From Aldrovandia affinis (taxonomy: Eukaryota > Chordata > Actinopteri > Notacanthiformes > Halosauridae), in contig JAINUG010000031.1 in assembly GCA_029706075.1 (NCBI GenBank), positions 310,001-374,000 on the forward strand: DNA of 64,000 nucleotides, read 5' to 3'. The translations under genes and the position numbers were made by a program. Below the pieces are notes generated by a model, which worked only from the letters and a program-made list of their open reading frames with translations, did no database searches and was not told where the DNA came from. Within the stretch, counting starts at the first letter, position 1. Each line of letters begins with the position of its first letter. Shown here one piece after another: positions 11,212 through 24,819 of this stretch.

Positions 11212-12550
11212 TGCAATTTGTAAAATAATTTATATGAGAAATATTTGATCAAAATATTTAATGACTTGTATTGAACTTATTAACCTGAAATTAAAATGAG
11301 CAACATTTAATGAATCAATCATTAAAATGAAATGCATATATAACCCTTTTCTATATCGAATCAAGTTGTGATTTTCGTATTACTAATTATATATTTTTTT
11401 CATTATTTTTTTCCCCCCTGATAATATCTACGAATATAAGTAAAAGGAAAAGCAGTCATAACAAGGTTTACATCAGTTATTTTCATTTACACACACCACA
11501 CGAGTTGTCAGGAGAACTCGTAAAATCTGTTCGGAAGTACTAACAAATCTCACACATGAAAACTTTAATGAATGCCACAACACTTGTGCAAATCCATTTA
11601 CTAACAATTTCTGAATAGAGTCGCTTGTATGTTGCTTGATAAATTTGGCCCACTGACTCTTGCAATTGTTGTGCCCCTGGATCCCAAATATAGCATAATA
11701 TAAAGCCTTGCTTATAAATGCCTTTGTTCCCCTGCTTTATTGTTTATTTATTTATCTATTTATGTATTTATCAGGGACATCGCAAAAGCATTGTTACAAT
11801 GTTAAAAAACAAGCGTCAGATGCATTGCATTAAGTGTTTATAGACAAAGGCTAATTTCCAACACCTGTCCCAAACAAACTACAAAAAAGGAAAGTATGCG
11901 TCAAAAAATGAAGGCAAACAAGATAGAATATAAGGCTTTGTTGTAAACAAACATTTTTTTTTTTTACCTCAATGTATTTTGTATAATGGTAAAAAAGGAA
12001 AAACAAACCTCTGGCACAATAGAGATTGCGGAACATTTACAAATATAAGACACCTACAGAATATGGAGAATTTTCAAATAAATAAGGAGACAAGAAAATC
12101 TACCACTGCCGTACAAGTGAGGTCACTGCAACCCATTTTATTTAAAAATGACATATCTTCTGCATTACATTGTACGGTATCTGGTCCATGTAGCGGTTGT
12201 AGTGGCTTTGTGAAATAAGACACCAAGTCCGTTCACACGTCACGCAGCCATATCATAACACGTTTGCTCAAGAATGCTGTCTGGCCCTACTGAGGGATGA
12301 GAAAATAGTTTGTGACTCCTCAGCAGAGAAAAGAATCATCTTAATATGTTACACAAGGCTTTGACGCTCCTGCTTGAGCACTGCCAGAGGAGTGTATGGG
12401 TCTCCCCACCCTTAATGATGTTGTGAAAAATCACAGAGCTGTTTGCTTTTAAAAACCAGCAGAGTGCAGCAAAAAAAAGGAGATACCATTCCAGCGGTGC
12501 TAAAAAACTGACACTAAGCATTTGTCTTTATTTGCAGCTGTTCACTCTGT
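11212..12550. other. Spacer, nothing recognised
   Basis: AT-rich DNA including poly-T and TTTA-rich runs near 11395-11420 and 11740-11775. The open frames at 11851-12036, 11979-12218 and 12336-12521 are uninformative. Confidence 0.4.
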
Positions 12551-12557
12551 TTTCTTT

Positions 12558-12865
12558 GCAGACTCTGTGCAGGGAAGGCCTCTGCAGCAAAGCCGGGTGA
12601 TTCTTCACGGCTCCATTAGCAAAGGTACCCGTAATATCACGTCTTCAACATTGTCATTGGGGCCTGGCTAATGTCTAACAGGATATCACCACCCGGTGTC
12701 CTCCCACCAAGGCGCCGGCCCCACAGACCCACTGGCAACACACTGTGGGGAATCGTGTTGGCAACAGGGGAGTCTGTGACCATGGGAACTCCAAGGGGTG
12801 CCAATGCACCCGGCTTTCCTGACTGTTCGCAGCTCACTCCCAAGCTGAATTCTCTACAGGTGAGA
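12558..12865. other. Exon-like GC-rich open block, strand uncertain
   Basis: On the plus strand TTTTCTTTGCAG (ending at about 12561) is a good splice acceptor, and CTCTACAG followed by GTGAGAG (12853-12867) is an excellent donor. A second weaker donor/acceptor pair (AAAGGTACCC near 12625; CTAATGTCTAACAG ending at about 12681) lies between them. The plus frame from 12671 (APPR-rich start, then GIVLATGESVTMG) stays open to about 12910. The minus strand is also open for 136 codons (12637-13047), and there CTCTCACCTGTAG is acceptor-like. I recognise no protein family in either frame. It may be a host exon, a retroelement relic or chance in GC-rich sequence. Confidence 0.25.
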
Positions 12866-15588
12866 GTGGTTCTATTGGCAGCGCCATGCGCACTTTCCCT
12901 CTCGTTATTATGACTGTTCGCAACAGAGGTGGGCACAATCAACAATGTGTTTATGGACACGGCTGCCGCTTGTTTGAGGGAGTCTGGTGGTAAAAAAATA
13001 CTGGGCCTGATATTCATCATCTTAACGCAAGTAGCAGATGGGTTCAAGGTAGAGGGAGAGGCCGAAAGGAAATTTTCACAACAGGGATGCTAAGGATGAT
13101 AAGTAGAAACCAGGCTGGACAGCAGTGTCAGTCGCCAAACACAAGGGCAAATGATTTTTAGTGTCCAAATTAGTTTTAGTACTACTTTCATGTTTGACTG
13201 TCCAATATGCCCTGTTAAATAGTAATGTGTCTGATGATGATTATTATTATTATTATTATACTTTTATTTTATTTATGCAAATGGTATACCCATGTAAGTG
13301 TCTATGGGTGTGCTTTTTATTCCAATAAATTCCTTAAAACACAAGGGCAATTTAGCCATTTTAATGACACTAATGTACAGGTACACATGGGCAGCACATG
13401 GCATTTCAGTTTGTAACGAGTTTAAGGTGTAGCAAAAGTGTAACCATGTGCTGGCCAATCAGGATGCATTTCACATTCCACTTAATGAGCAGTTGTAACC
13501 AAATATCCTTGTTTTCCATTCTTTGTTGATCTAGTGCATGCTCTCTGCTCTGCGTATTCCATTGGCTGTTAAAATAACGTTTTTTTTAAGGGGTTTTAAA
13601 GATGATAGAATTGTTTGCTCTTGTGTCAGCATACTCTATATACAGAACAGAAGGTCCTGGGCTTATCTTGACACGACTGTTCTCCTATTTCTCTGCATAC
13701 GCACAGTATAGGTTAACCTGCCTACGTGAACTGCAGGAATGCATTGGCACAGTTGATCTGTGCGGGTCAAAAATTACTCAGCTGATGACATAACATGTTC
13801 ACTCTGTGTTGTTCATGTTACTGATATACCTATTGTTTTAGGTTTGGTTTTAGAAGAAATATGTCACGATTACTCATGTTGCTGTGATGGATATAAATAT
13901 GATATTGTTACTGTAGTACTATCTACATATGGATGCCTCCACAAAATATTCAACAGATCTTTATTTTTCCCATAATTGGCCCCTATCAAGGAATCTTGCA
14001 TTGCCAGCGCATGGTTGTGTTTCCGCTAAAACCAGGTCTCTGGTGGCAGAATTTAAAATCCCCTTAAATCTGTTAAAATACCACTGTGCCATGCCTTTGC
14101 ACCAATCCACACCCGCAAACGACTAGCCCAGGTCCCTATCCAACCACCCAGCACAAGTGGGGATAAAAATACCAACCAAGCTTTGCATTGCATTTGCTCC
14201 AGTACATCAATATGAGGTTGCGACAGCAACGTTTGCACTAGCAAAGGGATTTTTCATGCTCAAAATTGCACGGTCACTGCCTCTAAGAAGGATTTTATGT
14301 AAAAATGAAACTAAAACTTTCAATAAAACATATAAATGACTGATAGGGCATTACATAGTGCTGCAACGTAGCCTCTAGCTACTGGGGATGCAATCATATT
14401 TCAATTAATCTGTTTCCACTGAGCAACAGCTTAATTAACACAGCTGACTCTAAAATAACATAAATACTCATCATTGTTAACATTATGCCTTATTGTAGTT
14501 AGAATGATACATAATGGGAAACAGCACCATTTGTTTGTTCCTTAAATATCTCAACGCAAATATAAAAAGGTCAAGACGAATCTGCTATAAATGCAACTAA
14601 GGCCATTCTCTGATAAACTAAATTTCAATTTACAGTGCAGTTAATGCAATTTGTATTTGTAATTAGAACTTGAAATGAGGTTAAGAATCTTTATAAAATT
14701 CTTTATAAAAAAGGGAATAAGTACTTGAGAAGCCTACAGGAAGTTTTAGTTGGATGTACAGTAGAACATCAGAGATCCTCAGAATTACAGACTGACTGTT
14801 TAACTGAATAGGGCATAGAAGTAGTATAAGCAATTGCACCTTATTAAGCTCTTTGTTATCACTGATGCCAAAAAAGTGAGTAGTCACAGTCGCACTTTCA
14901 GATTTTGCTAGTTTGATCATTGGTAATTAACTTAGACTAAGGTTGATGCCAACAAAATGAATGTAGCCTATTTAAGGAATATAATGTAAGTAATAATTCC
15001 AATCAGTAAAGGATTCAAATTCCTAAAATTGGTGTATTATGACATCACTTTCAAAGTCAGAAACATTTCATATTTCTAAACAACTGCCACTGCCCATAAG
15101 TTCTCAGAGGTTCTACTGTACTGTACAGAGCATTGACATCAAATCAGTAGACCTTACAAGACTGATTAAATCTAAAAGCAATACTCAGCAAATTCATAAC
15201 AATGTCTGCTGAAAATACACTCAAAACATAATATTCCTTAGTACACCACAAAAGACCTCCAATTGCCACTTCAAATTATGAGAGGAAAGGAAAATTGCAA
15301 AGTGATGCTACTGCAATGTTTATCTGTAAGCCCCCTTGTTTGTGTGTCTCTTCATAATAACTAAATATTTGTCAGACTTAGATTTTATGAATAACACTAT
15401 GGTGAAAATCAAACCTTGAGTCTCATCAGTATTTTCAGAACAATTTACATGTGTAACACAAATGATCATATCATATGTCTCACATTATAATATAGTAATG
15501 TATATGGTAAGAAATGTTTGTTGCTAGTATGGCCACGATCTGCTTATGAACCAGTGGTGCCACCAGGATCCTGGAGTTATTTTTCCTG
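12866..15588. other. Non-coding stretch with (ATT)n microsatellite
   Basis: AT-rich. (ATT)n at about 13236-13260. No repeats with recognisable ends and no gene-like frames; the frames at 13225-14244 are short and lack motifs. Confidence 0.4.
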
Positions 15589-15589
15589 T

Positions 15590-15775
15590 ATGGTGGTTGT
15601 AGATGTTCATCCTTTACCACAAGTGTTGTGGGGTTGAATCTCAGATGAGGCGCTGCTGTCATACCCTTGGGCAAGGTACTCAAACTAAATTGCTTCGGCA
15701 AACGTACAGCCGAATAAATGAATAATATGTAATAGCATAGGCTCTGTAAGTCACCTCTGCTGAACAAATATATAA
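15590..15775 (+). mobile_element. Degenerate V-SINE-like copy
   Basis: GGGGTTGAATCTCAG is a damaged B box. It is followed by a core reading ACCCTTGGGCAAGGTACTCA and then AATTGCTTCGGCAAA, which matches the core of the better copy at 29031-29252 read on its minus strand. The tail (GTAAGTCACCTCTGCTGAAC) is a decayed form of the L2-type tail. No duplication is visible at its ends, so this is an old insertion. Confidence 0.55.
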
Positions 15776-17255
15776 AGCTTTGAGAAGCATTTCACATCTT
15801 GTTTCTGAATTCAAGAAAAAGTCAAGATCTCTTATAGTTCAGATAACAGACAAAATGTTTAAGCAGTGATGTTCTAACTGTCCTGATACAGCTAAAGTGA
15901 CTTTTGAAAAGACTGTTTCAAAGATACTTGATATGACGCCAGAACATTGGGTCAGACATCACAGCCGCCATATTGATTCTTCTGGCAAGTGAGGAAGCTT
16001 ATTCGTGTGCCTATAGATTTCCTTGGAGTGAACCAATTTTATGAGAAAAACAAACCTTGCCATTCCCCCTGAAAGGTGAAATGGCAGCGACTTTAACAAT
16101 GTGAGGGAATAACATAGTTTCACAGAGTAACCTCTCAATTTCCATCAATACCTATCGCTGCAGGGGAATATACAGTATTGTCCCTTTCAAATATTCTTTG
16201 ACACATTTCTTGGAGAGTGAAAAAAAAAAAATGTATACATAAAATAAAAATCCCCCAGATGACACATTTTCCCAATACTTTTACCAGCAGAAACCATCCA
16301 ATGAAATTTTTATGACATGTCTCCAAATGTAACTACCCCAGAATCTTTTTAATGTCACTTCTGCACTACATCATCTTTGACAGGCGGCTGGGTTGCAGCA
16401 CGCTTGCTGGGCTTTTCTCTGCTTCCCCCGTTTCTGCATTTGTGTGGGTACACTCCATGCTAACCACCGCGACCAGAGGAGAAAAAAAACACACATTGTG
16501 CACTTTTAAAGCTATGCAAAGAAACTACCCACTGTTGTACTAAAGCCATGAGGCTAAAGATTAAGACCGTATTCCAATATATTCACTAATGATGAAAGAA
16601 AATGTTTTATTTCTGAAATGGAACCAACCAAGGGTTCTACCTGTATCTGTTTTGTTGTGCTCTGTAAAGGGATGGGATTATAGCACTTAACAGAATGTAG
16701 TCTGTTACAAAGTAATTTACAAACAAAAAGTAAAATAATTCCCAAATCAAATACTAACTGTAACATACATATTAACTGCTCAGTTATGATTGGAAGGAAA
16801 AATAGGTGTGCTCATCTGTTGACATGCTCTACCATCATTTCCAGAATAGAGTTAATGCTTCAACGAGTTTACAAAAGCACAGTACATTTCAGATATTGCA
16901 GATATATATATCTGTACAGCATCAATCTTTACATGAATTATAATTCCCTTTCCATCTCAAAATACAAACTTTATATTTGACATATCTTAATTTTCAATAA
17001 ACACCATGAGATTGATTCTGATTACTTATTGTGGTAAATGTAAATGCACTTTTTATTTTCAAGGATGTGTATCTTGATTGAAGTGATAAATACGATCACA
17101 CAGGAGAGAAAATAATGAGATGACTAAATAGCACAGGAACAAAGAGCTTGTTTTCTATACACATCTATATACAAATATTAATTTACGTAAAGTATTTGAA
17201 CGCACTTGCCAATCAAATAGGCTACCAATTTCATAATAATACGCATAATTACGGT
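15776..17255. other. Spacer, nothing recognised
   Basis: AT-rich, no convincing frame, RNA or repeat. Confidence 0.4.
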
Positions 17256-17259
17256 CGAA

Positions 17260-19130
17260 AATAGTCATATGGAAGCACGGTTGAGGTATAATGCCGTCCG
17301 TGGCAACCGCTAGTGACAATCTATACAGACTCATCTGCTGTCCCCTCCATCCTGGAAACTACATGAAACTCAGTGCAATCTGAGACGGAAGAGCAGATGC
17401 TCAGATTATTCCAATCCCCTCGTTCTTTACTGAAGGCAAATGAGTTGTAGCCTACTGGTAGTTTAAATGAGGCAGGATTGATATGAGTTATTTACACCCG
17501 ATGACGCTGTAATATAGCCTCTGCGCAAAAGCAGGTTAATCTTTAAGCAAATATAGAATATTTCAAATTATTAAAAGTATGCTTATGTTCAGGAAAATGT
17601 GATGTTTTAAACGATACCTTGGAGGCATTTTAAAACCACTATAATCTGGCTATTGAAAGGATTTGACAGATATGGCCGCGGTTAGTGGTCGGCTACATCA
17701 TTACCAAATCCGCGCGGATTATTTGATTGGCACAGGATTACCAAACATCTGCTATGATCTAGGTCTATACAGCTGTATAAGGACAGAGATCTGGTTAGAT
17801 ACTCCCAATGAAATAAACAACACTCCCACACGCTGTATCAAAATATTTTACAGAGTAGCCTAGTTCGGCTGCAATTTCCCGCACGCTCACGCTTGGACAG
17901 CGGACAGTGTCTGCTAAATGATTATTATAGCAGGTCTTTTTACACACAAGAGTTTTGTATATTACAATACTCAAACAAAACAGACAGATTCTTACGACAT
18001 TCTTCCAAAATGCATACGCTAATTGCGTTGGACAAACATTGCGCTGGTATTATTTGTATTTCGGTAGAAACACAAGTTGAATAACTTTAGTTTAAATGAT
18101 TGCGAGTAATGCCTCAAAACTCTAACACATATTTGACGATACTGTTCTTGCACAATGGTATCCATAAATCTGCGTGCAAAAAACTTTTTTTATCATATTG
18201 ATGAAGAAAATCATAAATAAACAGGACTACTAGCTATATTATGAATCAGATACATTATATACATAATAATGGCAGTCATAACACATTGGTATAGGCTACT
18301 ACTACAAGTATATGCTACTATTACCACTACTAATAATTATTATTATCATTAGTATTTAACAGCACAAATAACTAATGCATTATGATAAACTTACCTTAAT
18401 AGTGATCTCCAGCGCAGCCTACTTATTTCTGTGTATAACGTTGTGCGATTGATGCGTGAAGTGTAATGCGTATCTCGATATTCGAATGCATGCGTTTATT
18501 CTGAGTACACTGTTTGGAATTGTGTAGGTGCCGGCAGCTGAACGGGCGGTACGAATATCCCCCACTTTCTGTATTGTACTAGAGATCAATTATGTCCGCA
18601 GTAAACAGGCAGCAACGAAAATATCCAAAATCGTTCAGCTGGTTACTTACAATAGCCACATGTCTCGTTCCGCTGTAAACAACGGAAGGTAAAGGCACGC
18701 ACAGTTTTGTCAGGTTTCTTCACATGGTGCGACCCGCTGCTAGTAAGTAAAGACGTAGATACTTACAACGACGCATCAGTTTCCTTCCCAAATTCGGAGC
18801 AAAACAGGCGCACGAGCAATCTCTCGGCGAGTCGCTGATTTCACTGTACCGACCATCCAAGCGGAACAGGCCCTTCTGGTTTGTCTATGCTGTCGGGATA
18901 TAGTGGGACTATTTTCTCAGCTGGGACTTGATGTTGAACTACTAACCGCTAAACGGCAGTGTCCTCGCTGACATTAACCAGGAAGTGCTATGCCTCTCCC
19001 ACATCCACACAAATACAGCTTTACAATTAGCGCGTGAATCATCGGTTCTCATCGGATCCTCTGGCACGGGTGGATAGTTTCCACGTATTTTGGGGGCACT
19101 TATTTTGGGGGCACTTATAGATGTTCCATA
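17260..19130 (-). promoter_or_regulatory. CpG-rich island, candidate promoter/first exon of a minus-strand gene
   Basis: By hand count there are about 40 CpG dinucleotides between 18420 and 19080, against almost none in equal lengths on either side. A weaker CpG cluster lies at 17270-17420 and 17670-17730. On the minus strand ATTAAG followed by GTAAGT (junction at 18395/18394) is a consensus 5' splice site. Two further minus-strand GTAAGTA/GTAAGTAACC sites lie near 18645-18655 and 18770-18775. No protein frame of note is present, which would suit a non-coding first exon with alternative donors. The gene it would serve, extending towards lower coordinates, is not identifiable here. Confidence 0.4.
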
Positions 19131-20088
19131 AACTATAATCATTTTGCCCATTTACCCATAAGTGGGACATTTTCAGATTAAACTATATCCGTATATATAT
19201 ATAGGCTATATATATATATTTATTTTTTTTAAACATAGTTTGGAGCTCTCTTAGCATGGGGTGAAATCAACGATGTTGTAAATATTTTATCGAGTATTCA
19301 CATGTCATTCATCCTATATATTAAGCGATGTACAGTTGCTTTCTCTTGGGTTAAGGACTTGCCACGTAGGCTACTCTAAGACAATACTGTGAACACGTAG
19401 TTCGTGAACGGAAATGATATCATTAGCTGATTAAATATTTATTTATTCTTAGGGACGACACGTTTTTCCGTCTTGCTATTGATTTGAATTCAATACTCAG
19501 ATAATTTCTTAATAAGCAAAATCGGTTGGTGCAATCACTATACCACATTAGCATTAAGGGGTTGATTTAGCTGTTGAAAGCATGTTAGGGAACATAGTGA
19601 TAATACGTCTATGGGCCTATGAGTGAGTTAGGCATCTTGTGTTCACTTTGATGCCATGATCAATGCTGCTGTTATTGTCTGCTGGTTGTACAGTACTGGT
19701 ACACGTGACACTCAGTGGCATGCCACCTTCCATGTCCATTAAGCTCGGAGATACCTCATTCAAGATCCCTGTGGCTGTGAAGTGTTCTGACAACGTTCTT
19801 GCAGTACTCCACTGTGTGTATTGCTGTGTGACCACAGGTATTTTATATATGGTCAGTCAGTGTGTAAGCCGTGTAGGAACCTCAGAAAGAACAGCCATGG
19901 CACTTCATATTTGAAATGTTTTTTCTTTCCCAAGCATCACCCATTCACAAAAATGTAGACACATTTCTCCAGTTCTTTCATCAGATCCAGGTTATTTTTT
20001 GTATTGATCACTATTTGTCTATAATAGGCAGGCTCCTTATTCATGGTGACATTTTTAAATGTTATCAATTTCCACAGTTGGATACAGA
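19131..20088. other. Spacer with short tandem repeat
   Basis: A 16-bp unit containing TTTTGGGGGCACTTAT is repeated in tandem at about 19086-19118. TA-rich tract at 19190-19225. Open frames on both strands at 19617-19914 overlap each other and carry no known motif. Confidence 0.4.
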
Positions 20089-20089
20089 A

Positions 20090-20205
20090 AGGAAAAGACT
20101 GAGGGCTCAACAGTTATGTCCTACCTGGGAATTGAACATGCAACCTCCTGGAAACAAGTAAAAACCACTAACCACTGACGTAACCACTATGTCCTACAGT
20201 TTTGT
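20090..20205 (-). mobile_element. V-SINE-like head fragment
   Basis: Read on the minus strand, a tRNA-like head (CATAGTGGTTACGTCAGTGG) is followed by GGTTGCATGTTCAATTCCCA with a B box (GTTCAATTCC). GGTAGGACATAACTGTTG then matches the start of the V-SINE core seen at 29031-29252. Part of the head is duplicated or rearranged, and the core and tail are missing. Confidence 0.5.
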
Positions 20206-21272
20206 CTGTGTGGAAAGGTATTCCCAAAGAAGCAAAGGTCATGTTCTTTTGGGAGTGTAAATCCACTAGATGGCATCAAGCTTACAAGTAAGATGTCAAG
20301 ATCACCTCTCTGGAATCATTGTTGGAAAAGAGCCTTGGAGAGCATTCAGAAATATTACCGCTTTATATATATACACACACCCCTCCAAAATCCAAAAAGC
20401 ATAGTTCTTTGGAGTTCTTCATAACTATGAAAGAAATTGAATGGGATGAATAAGACTACTTCAACTAATGAATTCAACCTTTGATCCCTTATTTTTTCCA
20501 TTATCCTTACGTAAGCCTTCATTATTGTAAGTAGGATTTCAGAAAATCTGCTGCTTTTAAAATAGTCAATGGAAAGAAAGGCAATAATTAAGGAGAACAT
20601 GAATTAAATTCCCCGCAGGTCTGACATGGAGGTAGAAAGAGAGGGCTCCAATTCATAAGATTGCAGGAGGGGAAGCTTCAAACAAACCTAGCCCACAACA
20701 CAAATAATAGTTATTTGATTCCATAAAAGGGATAAAACTTTTTTTTTTTTTTCAACCCAACTCATTTTATATATCATGAGATGTTTAATACTTTAAGGAT
20801 GAAGCAACTTCAAAAGAGAGTGCAGTTGTTAACAAGGGAATAAATGCCTTCATGCAAAGGACTACATTTTAATGTCCTGTATAATTTTAAAAATAAATAA
20901 TTGAAGAGCAATTTACATATGCCAATTATATGATTGTTTTCCTTCTGGGAGCGCACATGGTGAATTAATAAATAACGTAAAATGTAAGAGATTAGCTACT
21001 GACTAAAAAAAATGGATGCTAATAAATTATAGGTATGAAGTCATGGCTAAATTCATCCAACAACAGATAATGCAAACCTATTCTCATTTATAAACTCTAA
21101 CTCAGCTCTGTAATGTCTCTTACCTACTGTCAGTGCTTTACATGCGATTCAGATAGAGAGAGTAATATAAATTGTGTTAATTCGAAGATATTCATCCATA
21201 ACTCAATACCATATTTGTAGCTCATTTTCAAAGCTGTTGATTTAAAAAAAAAGTGTAATTGGTTGTGGTATT

Positions 21273-21305
<33 letters not shown>

Positions 21306-24300
21306 GAACACCACAATTAAATGTTTCTGGTGATAAATGAATGGTGTTTCTGGTGATAAATTCAATCTAATGTGTTCTCTGAAGACAATCAGAAGGCACA
21401 GTATTCCTCTGTTGTGCTGTGAGACGCCTCAGCCAGCTTTTACTTTGCACTTGCTAATGACTGCCTTGCCAAGACATTTAACCTCCAGACTATCGGTCTT
21501 CTCACTAAGGATAGCAAACTCACTGAACCGTGAAATGGAGCCAGTTGTACCCCACAAAGGGTGGAATTCAGTCAGCACAAGCCAGGATAAATCAATTACA
21601 GCAATTTAACATGCCAAGCAATCGACGCTATAACTCACACACAAATATAAGAGGTGTAATAATATTTCTGCATTTATGTCGAAGCTCCCCCCATGCTATC
21701 TTCTTGTAGATTCATAATTATGTGTCTCTCTTGGGAGGTTGATAAAGTGTCAGGAACTCATTCCAAAATATGAGGAATAAACTTTTGAGTAATGTCAAGT
21801 TAGAGTAACGTTGAATAAACTTTTGAGTAATGTCAAATAAACATTTAAGTAACGTTAGGTTAAAAAAATGCAAACTTTAATGGGACAAAATAGGTAAAGT
21901 GCTGGTTAAAAATTGCTAAACATTTTGGGTTATGAGACCGTCCTCAGTTATGGGAGATTCACACAAATGATGTATGTTTACTGGAGAACATTAGGATCAA
22001 GCAGAATACTTGTCATATGAATGTGTGGATCTTCCCCTTCCTTGCACCGGTGCAGTGAAGAATGTCTGCACCTGGATGTGTTACACAGACAGAGACAACA
22101 GCAGTCTATACCAGCTGCCACCTGCACCACTCTGACCTCAGTCAGAAACATTCATAAGAATGTTCATGCATGTAAATGTATTCATTGCCGCTGTGTTTCT
22201 TGATCCTTGAGTGAAGGGGTAATGTCATATCAGACACATTCAGCTCCTGTGCCTGGACAGCCGTGGGTGGTAGCTGGTAGATAGTGCCGAGCTAGTAAAT
22301 ATGGCATCTCTTGTTTAGTCACTGTCAGTGTTATGTCTTAAGCTGTCTATTCTGCGAGAATGCATTCAAACTCCAGTGGTATACAAATGCGAGCAAGAGA
22401 GATCCTTAAGTAAAGGTTAAAGCCATTGCATGAACCAGAAGCACAGCTTAGCATCTCATCCAGCACATGGTTATTACCATCAGCATGGATTTCATCAGTT
22501 GTATGTAGTCTCCCGTATTCACATATTCTGACTGTTGTGTTTATCAGACCTTTTTATCAATGGACACAGGGTCATTACTAGATATTTGTGTTATTTCCTT
22601 TACAGTCATAATCAAGTTAAACAATTCCATTCATATAGTAGAGACTCTGGTGTTTAACTGACAGTTTGTTGACAATGCAATCAAGAAGGCTTTCTGTTTG
22701 TGAGCAGGGTTGCAATCTGCAAGATACACACCCACTCAAAGTGCAGGCAACATATTATCATATGTGCCATGAGTATAGCAAGACTGGATAAATATCAACT
22801 GAAATTAAACATAAATGGTATATGGGGAAATATGAATGAACATCTGAATAAAAATCTAATCTGAATATACCCAGTTGTTATTCTGTGTATCACCATATCT
22901 CTTACCAGACCTTTTGCACAATTTGAAGGGTTTATGCTGTACATTTCCTCATTTACTGGGAATTTACTTCACACATGTCATGTGCTCCTGTGTGAGGGAA
23001 TTATTTCTTGATAAACCTAATGACATTCTGTTTTGTGATCTCAATTATAAAATCACATGTGTCCAAGCTAATTAAACAGGGACATGCATGGATAGGAAAA
23101 AAAACCCACAGGGAAAAATCAGAATTTAACTTGTTCAAAGCAACCGGTAAAATCTGAATGAGTGTGGACGGGTAAGACCAGTAATAATGTGTACTTGTAT
23201 TGCCCAATAGGCTTCTTGATATGGATTATACAAGACAACAAACCGGTGTGAATTAAGTGATTTCACTCATATTTTCATGGGTTCAAGGAAGAAGGTGCAC
23301 ATTAACAGCATAAATATCATTCATTTTCTTCAATGGAATATTCTGTTTAAAAATTCATTTTCATTTACTACCTCCATATTAGAATGGTAAGCTGCTGGAA
23401 ACATTAACATTGTGAAACATTAAAGCCACATGCATCCTTTGTCCTTCTCTTTTATTTCCTAGCAGCTGTTTTGTGTTGTTAAGCATCTGTCAATATATGT
23501 AACCCCAAATGCTGATCGACTTTTTATGTCTCATTTCATACCCAGGCCTTAACAATGTGCTTTCTAGGGTAATATTTTGGCCTGGCTTGTTCTCCTCCTG
23601 AAAGCAATGTACATAAAAATGGTTACCTTTCAATTATTAAAGAAACCTCTCTGTAGTAAAACATTTTTTTTTATGACAAAGCATTTTATTTTCTTTCTAT
23701 TTTATGACAAACACTTTTATGCTGATTTATTTCTTACCAGACACAAACATATCCTTCCATCTCTTTATGTTGCCCTATTTTCCTTTCTATTAATTCAGGA
23801 TTAATATAATATAATCGTGCAGCTCCAATTGGAGCCATTGGTAAAGTGAAATTTAGATTTGAGACACTTTTATGAGGTGCATGCAACACCAGTCTCTTTT
23901 TATTCAACTCCTGGGTGGGGGCGATAGGGAGAGGAAGGTGCTCACATCTAATGAGGACGGACTCAACGGGAAGGCAGCATTCAAGCATTCAAGCAAATTT
24001 TGCCTGTCTTGGCTTGGCTGTCACCTTGTTTTTGGCAAGGCCAGGAGAAGCTATGTGGTACATTTAATGAGAAACGCACAGTGCTTTGCTCTCAAACTGA
24101 GAATAGTTTCTTCTTCTTCAAGCACGTTGTTATGTATTGTATGGGTCCTTATGTTTAAACCTTTCGTACATCTCCTTTAATTTGTTCTGGGGTATCTACT
24201 GAATACAGTACATGGATTCTTGTGCAATGAAAAATGATGGTTCACAACATCCTATAATTAAAACAAATTGTGAGCTGCACAGCATGGAATAAGAAGCCAG

Positions 24301-24818
24301 CAGAGATTCTCTTATGAATCTTTCTGAATCTCTGGCTGCGTGTGACATATAAAGGCAGCTGTAGGAGGCAATAAACTGAAAAGGCAGTTAAATCTCTATT
24401 TATCCCTGGATGGAAGAAATCACCTCGTTTTATGGGCTGTGTCTCAATGCAGGAAATTAGTTCTTGAAAAAGTCATTAGCAAGTTGCTCTCTTTATAGGG
24501 TGACAGGGCCTTCTGTGACCAATATTACAGACTTCCCTAAAGACAAGTGGAAGATTTTCCTTGGCAGATGTCCAAGCAGAAATACTGTAGAAGCATAGAT
24601 GAAAACACTATATTCTCTGATAATGTTTGCCATCTTTAGAGCAAGGACCATTTATATATGCTTGTGTATTAGGGCTGTTAGGCTGCAGCTTGGTTCATGT
24701 ATGCAACTGTCTCAGAGGGTTTCGATTATGGTTGCAAAGCATTTACAAAGCATTGTAAAGTGTTACTGTATGACCATGTCAAAATCGAAATTATAAAAAT
24801 GATAAAAAAACTGTTTTA
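20206..24818. other. 4.6-kb non-coding stretch with simple repeats
   Basis: (CA)n(TA)n microsatellite at about 21275-21304. A diverged tandem of about 40 bp (AATAAACTTTTGAGTAATGT) runs in three copies at 21777-21866. Open frames such as 23872-24180 and 22875-23075 have no recognisable domain. No repeat termini or RNA genes were recognised. Confidence 0.4.
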
Positions 24819-24819
24819 T

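Noticed and set aside
10845..11252. 135-residue minus-strand open frame
   Set aside because: It runs antisense to the Myb/SANT-like domain and has no domain of its own; it is a shadow.
12700..12820. Resemblance of GIVLATGESVTMG to the GIVIATGDxTVMG segment of Na,K-ATPase-type pumps
   Set aside because: Only about 13 residues look alike, the following residues do not match the pump, and no neighbouring pump exon is seen. I treat it as coincidence.
12637..13047. 136-residue minus-strand open frame as a gene
   Set aside because: No recognisable domain and the plus strand is equally open with better splice signals; left as an uncertain block.
19617..19914. Overlapping open frames on both strands as a host exon
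   Set aside because: No recognisable motif and no convincing splice sites at the edges.
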